In this document: piece by piece, positions 44,078 to 55,859 of the stretch | Layout of the letters: each line of letters starts with the position of its first letter | Numbering within the stretch: the first letter of the stretch is position 1 | Assembly (NCBI GenBank): GCA_034769895.1 | Contig: JAWRYS010001450.1 | Span: 1 to 64,000, forward strand | Source: Magicicada septendecula | Lineage: Eukaryota; Arthropoda; Insecta; Hemiptera; Cicadidae | Direction: 5' to 3' | Length of the DNA: 64,000 nucleotides | Made by a program: the position numbers and the translations under genes | The notes under the pieces: model-generated | What the model was told of the DNA's origin: nothing | Database searches by the model: none | The model's input: only the letters and a program-made list of their open reading frames with translations

Positions 44078-46334
44078 GAAGTATTGAGAGACAAGTCCTC
44101 GCCACTATCAACCGACTGCGGAGAGTGGCCATCTAAAATCACCAGTAATGTCCGGAAGTTGCTTGTTGAGCGAGGTCCAATACAAGTAAAAGACATAAAC
44201 TTTCCCCTTGACTCTAAAGGTAGGAAATTTTCTCCAACTCATTATATAAGAAAACTTTGTAATGGGGAACAAGTCCAAAGAATGTGGCTGATGTATTCTA
44301 TATCAAAAAAATCTGTATTTTGTTTTGTCTGCAAACTTTTTGGAAATCTAGATTCATCTCTTGCTGGAGATAAAGGGTATTCAGCCTGGCAGAATTTGTC
44401 AAAGATTTTGAGTAGTCATGAGAAATCTCCAAACCACATAAAGAATTATCAATCCTGGCGAGAAATGTGCTTACGTTTACGTTTAGATAAAACTATTGAC
44501 AAGGAAAATGAAAGATTAATACAAGCAGAAACAGAACACTGGAATCAAGTACTCAAAAGATTGTTGTGCATTGTTCAATTTCTCGGCACCCAAGGGTTGG
44601 CATTTAAAGGAACGAATGAAACTCTTTTCATGAGTAATAATGGTAATTTTCTTAAACTAGTCGAGTACACTGCTAAATTTGATGTAGTTATGGCTGAGCA
44701 TGTTAGAAGAGTATCATCTGAAGAAACACAAGTACATTACTTAAGTAAAAGAGTACAAAATGAATTCATCAGTCTCCTTTCCTCTAAAATTCCAAGACCA
44801 TATTTTAAATAAACTAAGCAAAGCAACATATTATTCTATCATACTGGACTGTACACCAGATGTCAGTCACACCGAGCAGATGACGATGGTTGTAAGATTT
44901 GTTCAGGTAAATGAGAATGCAGAAGCGTCCATAAAAGAACATTTTTTAGGTTTTGTGCCCATTAATGACTCTACAGGTGAAGGACTCACACAGTGTTTGT
45001 TAAATGAGTTGTCAAAACTAAACATCCCATTGAAGAACATGAGAGGCCAAGGTTACGATAATGGGTCCAACATGAAAGGCAAGCATGTTGGAGTGCAGAG
45101 GAGGTTACTTGACTTAAATTCACGGGCATTTTTTGTGCCTTGTGGAAGCCATTCACTCAACTTAGTGGTTAATGATGCAGCGCTGTCATGCCCGATTGCA
45201 GTAGACTTTTTTAGCATTGTGCAATAAGTGTTTAACTTCTTTTCTGCTTCTACATATAGATGGAGTATATTAACAGAAAACGTATCAGCTTTGACAGTAA
45301 AAGCTCTGAATAATACTCGCTGGGAGAGTGGGATTAACGCTTTGTTGCCCCTCAGATATCACATTGACAAAGTGTACGATGCTGTGTATGAAGCCTCGCA
45401 AGACCAAAAGCTTGACGCCTTTGGCAGAAATTCAGCTTTGGGAATTGCCAAAAAACTACAGAGTTTTAAGTTTCTTTGCTGTGTTGTTACTTGGCATGAA
45501 GTACTGTTCAAAATAAATATGGTGAGCAAGGTTTTACAAAACATCACGTCTGACTTACAAAGTTCAATGGGTCTTACCAAAAGTATTCAAAGTTTTCTTG
45601 AAAACATGAAATTTGATGATGGGTTCAATAGTGTAATTACAGATGCTAAGGAGCTCGCAGAGAAAATTGGAGTCATCGCTGACTTTGAGAAAGAAGTCCA
45701 AGTTCGCCCAAGAAAAGTAAAAAGGCAGTTCTCTTATGAAAGTGACGATCAACCTATAGTGAACTTGGATAGCAAAAAATCGTTTAAAGTGAACTTTTTT
45801 AATGTTATACTTGACACAGCAATAGCATCTCTAAAAGAAAGGTTTGAGCTCATGGAAAACCATAGCAACGTTTTTGAATTTCTGTATAACATTAATTCTC
45901 TCAGGACGTGGAAACAAGAGAAGTTGAAGACAGTATGTACAAATCTTCAAACTACACTAACTGTTGGAGAGGATCAAGATGTTGATGGAAAAGACCTCTT
46001 TAACGAGCTTCAGATACTCGCACCCATGTTACCCTATGGAAGCTCTCCAACGGAAGCCTAAAGTTTCATAACGAAAAATTGCTTTGTAGATATATTTCCC
46101 AATGTTTTCTTAAGTTTAAGAATACTTCTGACTCTTCCAGTGACCGTTGCCAGTGGTGAAAGAAGTTTTTCAAAATTGAAAATAATAAAAACTTATTTAA
46201 GATCTACCATTAGTCAAGAACGTTTAAGTGGACTGGCTTTGATGGCCATTGAAAACGAAATTCTTGAAGACACTGATACAGATTTAATCATCAAAAACTT
46301 TGCTAAAATGAAAGCCAGGAAAATTTCCTTGTAG
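44078..46334 (+). pseudogene. hAT transposase exon 2, three lesions
   Basis: Begins after a good acceptor (ttttttacag|gaa) in phase 0 with exon 1. A TTF-type zinc finger lies near 44280-44460 (FCFVCKLFG, then H and C/H ligands, SPNHIKN). The catalytic part contains SIILDCTPDVSH (44835, first D), CGSHSLNLVVNDA (45140) and the NNTRWESG segment (45310). The C-terminal hAT dimerisation block is TVASGERSFSKLKIIKTYLRS (46145). Lesions: a frameshift near 44790-44810, TAA at 45225-45227 and TAA at 46059-46061. The element is recently dead but could be mobilised by a relative. Confidence 0.85.
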
Positions 46335-47394
46335 TTTAATTTCACTGTTTTAGTAGAAATTGTTAAAAAGTGTAATAGACCTGTAGGAAATTACTCTCCA
46401 GCTGAAATATAGCTTGTAGTCTTGGAAAAAACTTATGTAATGATTGACTTTCTTGTTTAAAATAAATCTGTGTTAAAGATTTTTCCAGAATTTAATAACA
46501 AGTAGTTTTACAGTAATTAAAAAAGATTTAAAACAGTTGTATAACAAACTACACTGTTTGTCAAGTTAGACCTGTTTAATAAAGAATGTCACGGTACAAA
46601 GCTGTGTTTGTTTTTAATGACAATACTATCCTCCACCATCCTAAAAACAGCAAACAATAACAATTATTATTCCTGCATTTTTTTACACACTATATTGAAG
46701 ACGGAAGGGGGGCGCCAAAAATTTACCCGCTTACACTTAAACAATGCCTTGGACCGGCTCTGATTGTATAACTTAAAACTTGTAATACATCATTAAAGAT
46801 TTTTCAACGATAAAATACTTCAAGATTTTTTGAAGTATGATTTTTAATTTTGGTATAATTTAATTCCGAGTTTTTCTTCTGTATTAACACTTTCCCGCGA
46901 TTCTGTGTCTGTTTTTGAGGTGGCTTCTTTAACCACAGATAAATGCGTTGAAAATGATAGATTCTAGAATACCGAAAAACTTGGTGGACATTTCTTTCAG
47001 TTTATTACACAGCACAGTTGCAAATCTGTCGCTTATTATTGGAGGGATCCAACATTTTGTCTGACGTCTATGTTGCCGTCGATAATCGATACATAATACA
47101 AAAACTCATTCTCATTTATTCAAATTCTGTTCATAAAATGTAGCCTAAACAGGTGTAAACATTTCTGATACTGCAAACCCAAGTATAGCAAAATTGAAAG
47201 TTAAGGGCATGGAAATGCGCGAAACGCTTACGGTCAGAGGGGAAAGGCGATGTGGAGGGAGTCGCTGTGAGATGTGAGAAGAGAATTGTTGTTATCAGCG
47301 AAGGTGCAGCCAACCTATGAATATAATTTCTAATAGTAACAAAAATGCGCGACTGTTAAGGTTTGTTTGTAAATGTGTCACCACGAATCTCTTA

Positions 47395-47396
<2 letters not shown>

Positions 47397-47441
<45 letters not shown>
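47397..47441. repeat. (TG)n microsatellite
   Basis: About 22 uninterrupted TG units. Confidence 0.95.
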
Positions 47442-47442
<1 letters not shown>

Positions 47443-49591
47443 TACAGTCACACAGCTGGCTTTAAAAAAAGAATTATACGTTTATTGTTTCCGACGTAAA
47501 TCAAATAATAATAATAATAATATTGTAATTGTATTACTACACAAATCAACCAAATGATATGTACTGTTCACACGTGTCGGAATTTGTTGCTGTTACATAT
47601 CAGAATGTTTTATAAACATATGTGAGTCTTGTTTGGTTCTGTCATTGTGCACTGCTGAGACGTTAATAATAACAAATGCAAGACTGAGATAGTACGTCAC
47701 ACACTAACAATGTACGGGTAACTAAAACATCACACACAAAGTTGGCAGTACCTTCACTTGCATACCAGCTGATACTTCGTTACCCTCCCGCCATTCACAA
47801 TTTCAAAGTGGACTCGTCCATCCATAAATTGGTTTCTGCGCCCTTAACTTTCAATTTTACTTTAATACACACGGACATGGGGCGATTACAAGGTTTCCAG
47901 GAGTACGAGAAAACCGGTTGAAAATACAAAAGCGTGGCCGTAGCCTGTGAAACATTTGACAACCTTTTCCACCAATTAGGAAATGTATTGGTGGATCGCT
48001 TTATAATCCTGTTACACCTAATGTTTGACAAATCCCGCTCGTTTCAAACGGGAAGATAAATAGTGCGCGCGCGTGTTTGAAACAGAATTTGCAGTCTGAT
48101 CATTTTCTTCCGAAAAACTATGAACGGTAATATTGTGGTCGTTTTTTTAAGCTGACATTCGTTTTGATTTTAAAAGTACACGTTTTGTATTGAATGCATA
48201 GCAGAAAACGTTGACCAAAAATACCTGTTGATTGTAGAATCTACTGTACCAATGACTGTTCAGAATTTTTAGGAAATTTACATAGTGTATTTGTGTTTGT
48301 AACAAGACGCGTTGGTACGGAAGTTACATAATGAGCGTGTTTCGATAGTTGTCTTGATGAGAAGTAAAACTGTGCTGACATTTGTTACAACGCACGGCCT
48401 GCTGTTATTTAATCTTTAAGCTTTGATTCATTTTCAAACATCTTCGTGTTTTTACTATTCGGTTCACTTGCATTCCTTCTCGTATTTATGTCACGCAGTT
48501 AATTTAAAGTACCTTTTTTTAGCTCTGCAGTAGAAAACTATGTAAATTAATGATATTCACTAACTGCACGTTTCATCAGGTTATTGATTCTTAGCATCAG
48601 GACTAACGGTGCCCAAGGTAGGAACACAACCTCTCCCACCGTATTTAGTTTAAAATACCTGTAAATAAACGCAGCAAACAAAGTGATTTGGTTACACATA
48701 TTTACAATAACAAACAACGCCTCTCACCGTGCAGAATGTAAACACTGTAAGCTAGGTCATGGAATCGAGTCCCTAAGTTTGTTTGTTACAGTAGCAGGTG
48801 ATACACGTTGAGACATATTTCAGTCTTTTAATAAATGCGTTTGTTTCGTTTTTTCGTGCCCAACAGTAAAATTCTTGTTTTATTATTGCTTATTTTAATA
48901 TCCTTCGAAACAGTTGTCTGCTTTGAAAAATGTTGATGTCTGAAAACTAAAAAGCTTTATTCGAACACAGCCTGTGTACGAGATCGCACGTGTTCCTGTC
49001 TGTCAATCGAAATATCTTAATCTCCTTATTGCTGTAAACGTTTGTGTAAGTTCAAGATGAGTACAACATTTTATGATTATTGCAATACAAGCCCGTTTAA
49101 CTGACTGCGAAATTTTTGTTTTGTTACGATTTATGGAATGGTTTCTTTTCTATTTTTTAAGTGATTAAGTGAAAATTGTCATATAACACGTCTTTTATGT
49201 TTTATGCTGGCTGTAGTTTACTTTCTGAATATTTGAGATGTTTAATCATTTTATATACACAAATTTTAATGTTTTAACACTTTCCAATCTATGCGGACAA
49301 AATTTTTCTGCTTAAAAATTACGGTATGTCCGTAAATTCTACGTTTTTCACTTTGCACGCATGTACGAAACATTTAGTTTTCTGTTGCTTGTGCTTGTAG
49401 ATTTGACTTTGTAGTTGCCCACTGAGTACAAAGATAGCAGCACCATTATCATATTTTTTCTCTGTGATGAATTTTTTGTTGAACTCTGCCTGCACTATCT
49501 CAGCCTGCAGTGAAGCGTCATCAAATACAGCCTGGCACGTTGGCCATAATTATTGTTGAGTATTGTCACTGTTGTTTACTTTCAGCCTGGA

Positions 49592-49592
<1 letters not shown>

Positions 49593-49623
<31 letters not shown>
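49593..49623. repeat. (TG)n microsatellite
   Basis: About 15 TG units. Confidence 0.9.
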
Positions 49624-49624
<1 letters not shown>

Positions 49625-50599
49625 GTGTGTTTATCGTAGTTGTTTACTAGTGTATCGTGGACGCAAAAAAAAGTACTAAATGAAAGTTAAATTTATTGGC
49701 AAATAAACGCGTTACTAGCCAATTGTAGATAACTTATCATGTTAGCCATAAAAAAGAAAATTATTGCTGTAGAGCGATTTTTGCTACATTTTGAGCCTTA
49801 ATCTTGTAAAAACGTTTTTTGTAGTGTAGTTTACTATTAAAACCATTTATTTTATGGAGATACCTTTAAACCTTTTTCTTTATTTTTCAAAAAAGAAGCT
49901 TCTGTTCCAGTTAATAACAATATTATTTACAAGTAAAGAAGAAATATTTATTGTATTATTTTATGAAAAAAAAAGAAGGTACAATCTACAATTTGACGTA
50001 TAATTTATGATGATTTAACAAATCTTACCGTTTTAAAAAACTGGGAAAAGTATAGGAAACAGGGACATGCCTATGTTTAAACTCTAACCCCCTGGCCCAG
50101 TTTTGAAACTCTAAACCCATTTCTAGTGCCTTTATAGTATAAAATTATTAAAAAATAGTAATAGTATAATATTAATAGTATCTACCGTAGCGCAGTAATG
50201 GATACAGTAAACAGAAAATGAAAACGTGTAGAAAAACTTGTTTAAAACACGTTGTTGACTCTTTCCATGATGTCTCCAAAAAAAAAAAAAAAAACAGTTT
50301 ACGAATAAACAGACTTGTATTTACTGACCTACAGTTACAGTATCCAAGACAGTTGCATTATCTGGACTCGGTCTTCGCTTGTTCGCTTGTACATCCATAA
50401 CGAAAGTAGGCTACATACTAAATTGCGACAATCAAGCCGCGGTCTTAATTTTAAGTACAGTACTTTAAATAGTATTTATGTTTCTTATATTCACAAAACC
50501 AGACGTATTTTCTTCCAACCCATTTTTTCTTTTTAATTTGAGTCTTTGAAGAAGATAAATCTGAACATTTATAATATTAAAAATAGTTGCTTAAAATTA

Positions 50600-51100
50600 A
50601 AAATATCCTGCCGTAGGACATTCGCCCAATTCTTGCTGCACCTGCGGCAGGGATAAAGAATTAGACCACTGCCCTGCAGACAAGAAATTTAAAATTTTAA
50701 CCAGTGGACGGCGGAATTAAAATCTGAAGGTTCATATAAAATTTAATTACTTATAATTTCCTTAAACTATCCATCGCTGGTATAACATGTCAAGTAAAGG
50801 TCAGGATTAAAATTCCCGTGTTTTTGGCCGTGGTCTAGGGTTTGGGTGTGAGGTACCTGACGTTTCGGCTGTAGCTACGACAGCCGTATCCATTGGAATG
50901 GGAACCGAGTTCTCAACTGTCCGCGAAGGACTAAGTGGAAAGTTGAGTTCTAGGTTCTATTTCCACTTGAAAATGGTTGTCGTGGGTTAAACCAAAACGT
51001 CTTGTACCTCATGTGGAGACCCTGAAGACGACGGTCTGTCAGCCTGGGAAGTTTTAATGCTATTGACACCTGCCGTGAGAGGTTAGCGTTCTTTTATTAT
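50600..51100. other. GC-richer block, possible interspersed repeat
   Basis: Composition changes here (tgacgtttcggctgtagcta, gacgacggtctgtcagcctg). A short hairpin cctgccg...cggcagg lies at about 50608-50653. Wording of this kind occurs in dispersed insect repeats, but I cannot assign a family and see no frame. Confidence 0.3.
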
Positions 51101-52309
51101 ACACAGGGTGTTTCACGATGTAGCTGTAATATTGTTCTGTAAAGGAAAATGAGGATAAAATTTCATGTACACAAAGGTCTGGAAACTCTTTGTTTTTAGA
51201 TTACGTTCTTAAAACATTTTTAGCAAAACTTTTAATCCAAAAATATAACATCAGATTCCAGTTCTGCACTCATATAATTATTTATGTGTATTTGATGAGA
51301 AGCCATTTTCGGACCTGTATTCGTATGAATATTTTTCTGTATTTTCACCTTTACAATATGTCCTGAAAGTATTTTCGTATTCCGTAAATCAACAAATCGA
51401 ACTTCAATCCACGACTTTAGACGTCGAAGATTTCAACATTTCGATCCACAGTGTCGTCGGGGACAAATTCAGTTATGCATATAAAAACAAAAACTAAATA
51501 AATGTGTTATGGAAAACCAATCATCTTCTTGCGTCGAAACAGAAAAGACCAGTTACCCATTTTTTTCTATTATAAGAGAGAACATAAAAATTATAAAATG
51601 GTATAAAAATTAAGCAGGGCACTTATGGCGAAACAATTGCTCTGACGCGTAAATGACAGTAGTCCTACGTATCCTACATTCGGTTTTTACGTAGGGATCT
51701 TTCTGCATTTAGAAAACTTTTACAGTTACTAAGGCGGTGAGTGTAACCCTATATACAACTATAGTCCTGGTAATTTTGTATGAATTTTAAATGTATATTA
51801 TTTGTACAACTTTGTATGTATGTGAACGTTATGCAGACTTAACCAATCAAAAGAAACAGAAATATTTCATTATACACATGATGTACAGAGCGTCTTTGTT
51901 TGACTGAATTTTAGGTTACTTCAAGAATGGTGAATTGAATATATTTTGGTATATTTTAAATAAATTTAGCCCCAAAACTGAGTCGGCAAAAATTAAAAAA
52001 ATTTGATAAAACCATCAGTACTCGATTTAGTACGTATTAAAATATAAACTATCCTTAGGCAACACTTTTTTGCTCCTTAACAATAGTTTTTTTTTGTACT
52101 TGAAGTACAGATGTACATGCCATTTACATTTAATAATATCCTTGCAATAACAAAATAAAAAATAAAATTTCATTTCAAATTTTATTTTTTTTCAGTCGTG
52201 AGGCATAAAAAGTAGCCTGCGGGAAAGTTTTCCCCATTGAAGATAGACTAATACAATAGCGAGTGTATTGTACAGAAAGATTCAAATTTAATTTTCATAT
52301 AACATAATA
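51101..52309. other. Unassigned AT-rich sequence
   Basis: Begins with tacacagggtgtttcacga, which resembles a mariner/IS630-type terminus, but no matching inverted end was found. Nothing else supported. Confidence 0.4.
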
Positions 52310-52750
52310 GAGCCCCTGCTCCAAAGCGAGCCTGAACTGAATTAACTTTTTTTTTGTTAATTACTTTTTTTGAAATCTAAAGAATAATGTTGTTCATTTC
52401 TCGCATATGAAATTTTGCCCTTCGGCACAATGAAAACGCTCTGATATTGACATAGTTTGTTTTTAACCACAGTAAAAATTCCAGGCAGATTTATTTTAAT
52501 TTTCAACTAATTTTATAAGAGCGATTTCCAGCACATTTTGTCAATAACGACGTAGTTTTATCACGAATTAAGATAAAGTTTGTAAGCGTAATACTATTGC
52601 TTGTATATTAATTATATTTTGCGCTGACCAGTTCTAGTTAGTCTATAGATGTGATGTGTGATGAATTTTGATTATCACTAGTAGGTCTCTCTAGTAATGG
52701 AATTTACACAGTACCCAATGTTTTACCCTGTTTACAGCAAGTTTGAAGTA
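52310..52750 (+). repeat. Direct repeat, copy 1 (about 430 bp)
   Basis: From aaagcgagcctgaactgaatt to tttaccctgtttacagca; matches 54428-54865 along its whole length at roughly 85 percent by eye. Non-coding. Confidence 0.8.
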
Positions 52751-53024
52751 CGTTCTTAAAGTTTCGTTGTTGTTAAAGCATCGGTCAGGAGAGTTAATTT
52801 GTCGAGTCTTGTAGCGTTTGTATAATCGGTAATCGGTTTTGCTTGCGTGGTCTGTTGTAAGTGTTGGCGAAATTGTGGGCCTAGACGGCTTTTTCGAGGC
52901 CACACAGGTGAATGATGTCAATGTGCTCCTGCAGTAAGCCCTTGTACGTGATACTGCATTTGCAGCAGATGACACTGCGTCGTTGCATAGTCTAATCTAC
53001 GTAGTCTTTAAACTGTCACAGCGC
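52751..53024. other. Unassigned
   Basis: A minus-strand ORF (52691-52975) spans part of this and part of the repeat. No domain recognised and not reported as a gene. Confidence 0.4.
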
Positions 53025-53490
53025 CAGTGGCGTTACTACGGGGGCGGGATCAGGGGATCAATCCGCCCCCAGAGCTACTAAAATCTCATCGTTTCCATAA
53101 TCACTTATCGTAGGCCAATTTCTAAAACAGTTGCGTGTGTTAAAATAAGGCTTCTAAATATATGTAGAAATAAAAGGAATTACAATATTTGTAAATTAAT
53201 AAAACAGTTTTCTGAATAATGACAGTCACTCAATATTTGGTAAACAACGTACGTATTTGCAACATACTTCACGTCGCGTCGGTGTACTCAAAAACTTTGA
53301 GACGCAGATAGTAATTAATAAAACGTATTTGTAAAATTGTATGGGAAGAATCCTGAATTTCTTATTTGTCCTGAGGACAATGAGGAGACTAATCTGCAAG
53401 CTAGTCTCATTCTCCCCAGAAACAAGTATCAACCGTCCCAGAAGCTAGTACCCCCCCCCCCCCCAGGAGCAGCTTCTAATTACGCCGCTG
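53025..53490. mobile_element. hAT-type MITE with 8-bp target duplication
   Basis: The left end CAGTGGCGTTACTA and the right end, reverse complement CAGCGGCGTAATTA, are related inverted repeats of the hAT kind. The flanks cacagcgc (53017-53024) and cacggcgc (53491-53498) match at 7 of 8 positions. The 466-bp body has G-rich/C-rich subterminal runs (53039-53080 and a C run at 53450-53464) and no transposase. Confidence 0.75.
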
Positions 53491-53539
53491 CACGGCGCTC
53501 TAATTTTTCTAGTCTTGAAACTATCATACTGAAAGTAAA

Positions 53540-54180
53540 GTGTGTAATCTGTTTGCAGATGACCTACTGATTGTCCAAAATGATGAAGATGCATTACAAC
53601 AAGCAGTGTGCATAAGTTGCATTTAATTTGTGAATTCTGCAGTACCAGCATAGTCACTTAGAAGATTGAAGTTGTGAACTGTAGCGCTTCGGAACCCATT
53701 AAAGTCACGAATCGTCATTAATGACTAAACACAATACCAAGTCAGTAGCATATAAGTATGACGAATACATATAAAACTAATTCAATAAATTTCTGTATGT
53801 AAGTGGAACAATAAACAGAACAACAAAGAATAATGTTAAGATGGGAACCGTTCAAATTTTACAGTGTAGTGGCTATGTCCTCTTTTTAAAATGAAAGTAA
53901 AATCTGGATTGTTACAGATAAATAAAACGGCAAAAGTGAGACGCCAGAGTTGCCATTTTTGAGAAAAATTAAAAGGTAAACAACAGTCGATACAGTTAAA
54001 GAAGCGAAGGCGTGCGGAAAATAAATTAACGTAGGTTGTGTAATTGACAGAATCAAAAACCACAAGAAAAGGTGCAGACTCCACACAGAACGAATGCCGA
54101 AAAACAGATTTCTAAATTACAGACGTTTGGGAAGGCCTAGGAAAAGTGGACAGACGAATGATTGGAATCTTTGAAGACTG
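53540..54180 (+). pseudogene. LINE reverse-transcriptase fragment with internal loss
   Basis: At 53543-53605 the + frame reads CNLFADDLLIVQNDEDALQQ, the RT catalytic FADD region of insect LINEs. The palm continuation (53610-53700) is frame-broken. At 54049-54174 the same element's tail appears (WNL end; HTERMPKNRFLNYRRLGRPRK). The thumb region between them is missing. Confidence 0.65.
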
Positions 54181-54425
54181 TAAGGACAGTTTACAGTAAA
54201 TGTTGGCAGGAGGTACTTATAACGCGTTGCTTATATTGTGGGAAATCAGGGATATCGTTGTGTGTTACATGTAACTGCGTTCGTTTGATGATGTTCCAGT
54301 GTTTCTTCTTGGTGTAAATTTACGTTTGATTAACATGCAAATTGCATTCTTCTGGAATGTAGCTGTAAAAAAATAACAAATAAAAAACTTCACTGGCCAG
54401 CTACACTTTTCATGCCGTGCCGCGC

Positions 54426-54865
54426 GCCCCTCCTGCTTCAAAGCGAGCCTGAAGTGAATTAACTTTTTTTTCTTGTTAATTACATTTTTGTTAAAACTAA
54501 AGAATAAACGTCTTCATTTCTCGCATGTGCACTTTACACTTCGGCACAGTGAAAACGATCCGATATTGACACAGTTTGTTTTTAACCGTAGAAAAAAGTT
54601 CAGGTAGAATTATTTTAAGTTTCAACTAATTTTATAAGAGCGATTACCACTACATTTTGTCAATAGGGACGTAGTTTTATCATGAATTAAGATGAAGTTT
54701 GTAAGCATAATACTATTGCTTGTATATTAATTATATTTTGAGCTGACCAGTTCTAGTAATTCTACAGACATGCTGTTTGATGGCTTTTGATTATTATTAC
54801 TAGTAGTGTTCTCTAATAATGAAATCAATACAATACTAAATGGTTTACCCTGTGCAGCAGATTGT
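54426..54865 (+). repeat. Direct repeat, copy 2 (about 430 bp)
   Basis: Second copy of 52310-52750, offset about 2115. Followed by a LINE tail fragment, whereas copy 1 is not. Confidence 0.8.
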
Positions 54866-54889
54866 GACGTATAGGATTAAAACGTTTTA

Positions 54890-55015
54890 TAAAACTGAAG
54901 TATATTCGAAAAAGGTGGAATGAGATTGTTGCCGAGGATATGCGTAAAAGAGGCCTGGGAGAGAATGATTGCCAAAAGAGTAAGAAATGGAAATGTGGAT
55001 GGGAGATACGGTGAA
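54890..55015 (+). pseudogene. LINE 3' end fragment
   Basis: A + frame reads KRWNEIVAEDMRKRGLGEND followed by KSKKWKCGW. This resembles the C-terminal tail of a second LINE type (KRW...EDM..RGL pattern). Confidence 0.5.
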
Positions 55016-55596
55016 ATAGGCTGTAAAACACTGGCTTGTAAAATAAAAAATATACAAATGCAAATCTGTACATATAACGCATGCACAAGAAACATAAGGG
55101 TGTCTACAAGATGGTAGACAAACTTATGAAACGTGTGTACATAAATAATGATTTTATACACACTCCGATTCTGGTATCAAACTCTGCAATGTTTTTATTA
55201 CTTCAACGTATTCTTGACCACTTTCAACTACATTATCAGTGTGTTTTTTTGAGTTCTCCCGTCCGTACCAGATGTGACTGATTCATGTGACGAATGAGCG
55301 ATTCGAAACCGGTTTGTTGTATTTTTTTTTTTCTTTAAGGTAGGACTTAATTATGTGATTGCAACTATTATTAACTATCATCTATCTAATTATCTGTTCA
55401 TATATTAGAATTCACTTGTTTGTGGTCATTGCTCACAGGTGTAACACTATTAATTGTTTTTAAATTTTTAATTATTTTATTCTGTCGTTTCCAAGCAATA
55501 CAGTTTTTTATCACCGTTATTTGTTGTCAGTTGCATTCCCTATCGAATGTGTAGCATTAACATTTGGTACAGCTAAATTGACCATTAATAAACAGC
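55016..55596. other. Unassigned
   Basis: AT-rich. Only short ORFs without recognisable features. Confidence 0.4.
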
Positions 55597-55854
55597 GAAA
55601 ACATAGTAAAGTTTATTAAGACACAGATAATTAGATGGCTAGGACATATGTATAGAATGGAGAAGACCAGAAATACGAGAGCTATCACAGAATGCAAACC
55701 TTTGAAGACCAGAAGAAGACCGAGAAAGAGGTGGATGGACTGTGTTGAGGAGGACCTGCGAACCATGGGGATCAGAGGATGGAAGATTGTTGCTAAGAAA
55801 AGAAGGGAATGGTGTAGGATTGATGAGGAGGCCAAATCTCATAGAGCGAAGTAG
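55597..55854 (+). pseudogene. LINE reverse-transcriptase C-terminal fragment
   Basis: Open frame IIRWLGHMYRMEKTRNTRAI, then RRRPRKRWMDCVEEDLRTMG and a terminal WRRI-like/EEAKSH segment ending in TAG. This is the standard tail of insect LINE ORF2 proteins (LGH..RM, GRPRKRW, VEEDLR.MG). It is 5'-truncated, as most LINE copies are, and is followed by a purine-rich GAAGAAGAAG tail. Confidence 0.8.
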
Positions 55855-55859
55855 AGACA

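Larger units (their letters stand above)
42640..46770 (+). mobile_element. hAT transposon with perfect TIRs and 8-bp target duplication
   Basis: Element 42648-46762 (4115 bp). The 12-bp inverted repeats CAGAGCCGGTCC and GGACCGGCTCTG are exact. The flanking 8-bp repeats ATTGTATA (42640-42647 and 46763-46770) are exact, as expected for hAT. Near both ends lie GGCGCC-containing stretches. It encodes one spliced transposase gene. Confidence 0.95.
46771..50600. other. Unassigned AT-rich DNA with microsatellites
   Basis: No supported genes. It has a (TG)n tract at about 47397-47441 and another at about 49593-49623, and an A run near 50278-50294. Short ORFs over these are low-complexity artefacts. 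Confidence 0.55.

Noticed and set aside
50180-50225. tRNA-like A box (gtagcgcagtaatgg)
   Set aside because: No B box at the expected distance and no cloverleaf.
51108-51130. Mariner/IS630-like terminus tacacagggtgtttcac
   Set aside because: No inverted partner end or transposase nearby.
52691-52975. 94-codon minus-strand ORF
   Set aside because: Spans the end of a non-coding direct repeat; no motif.
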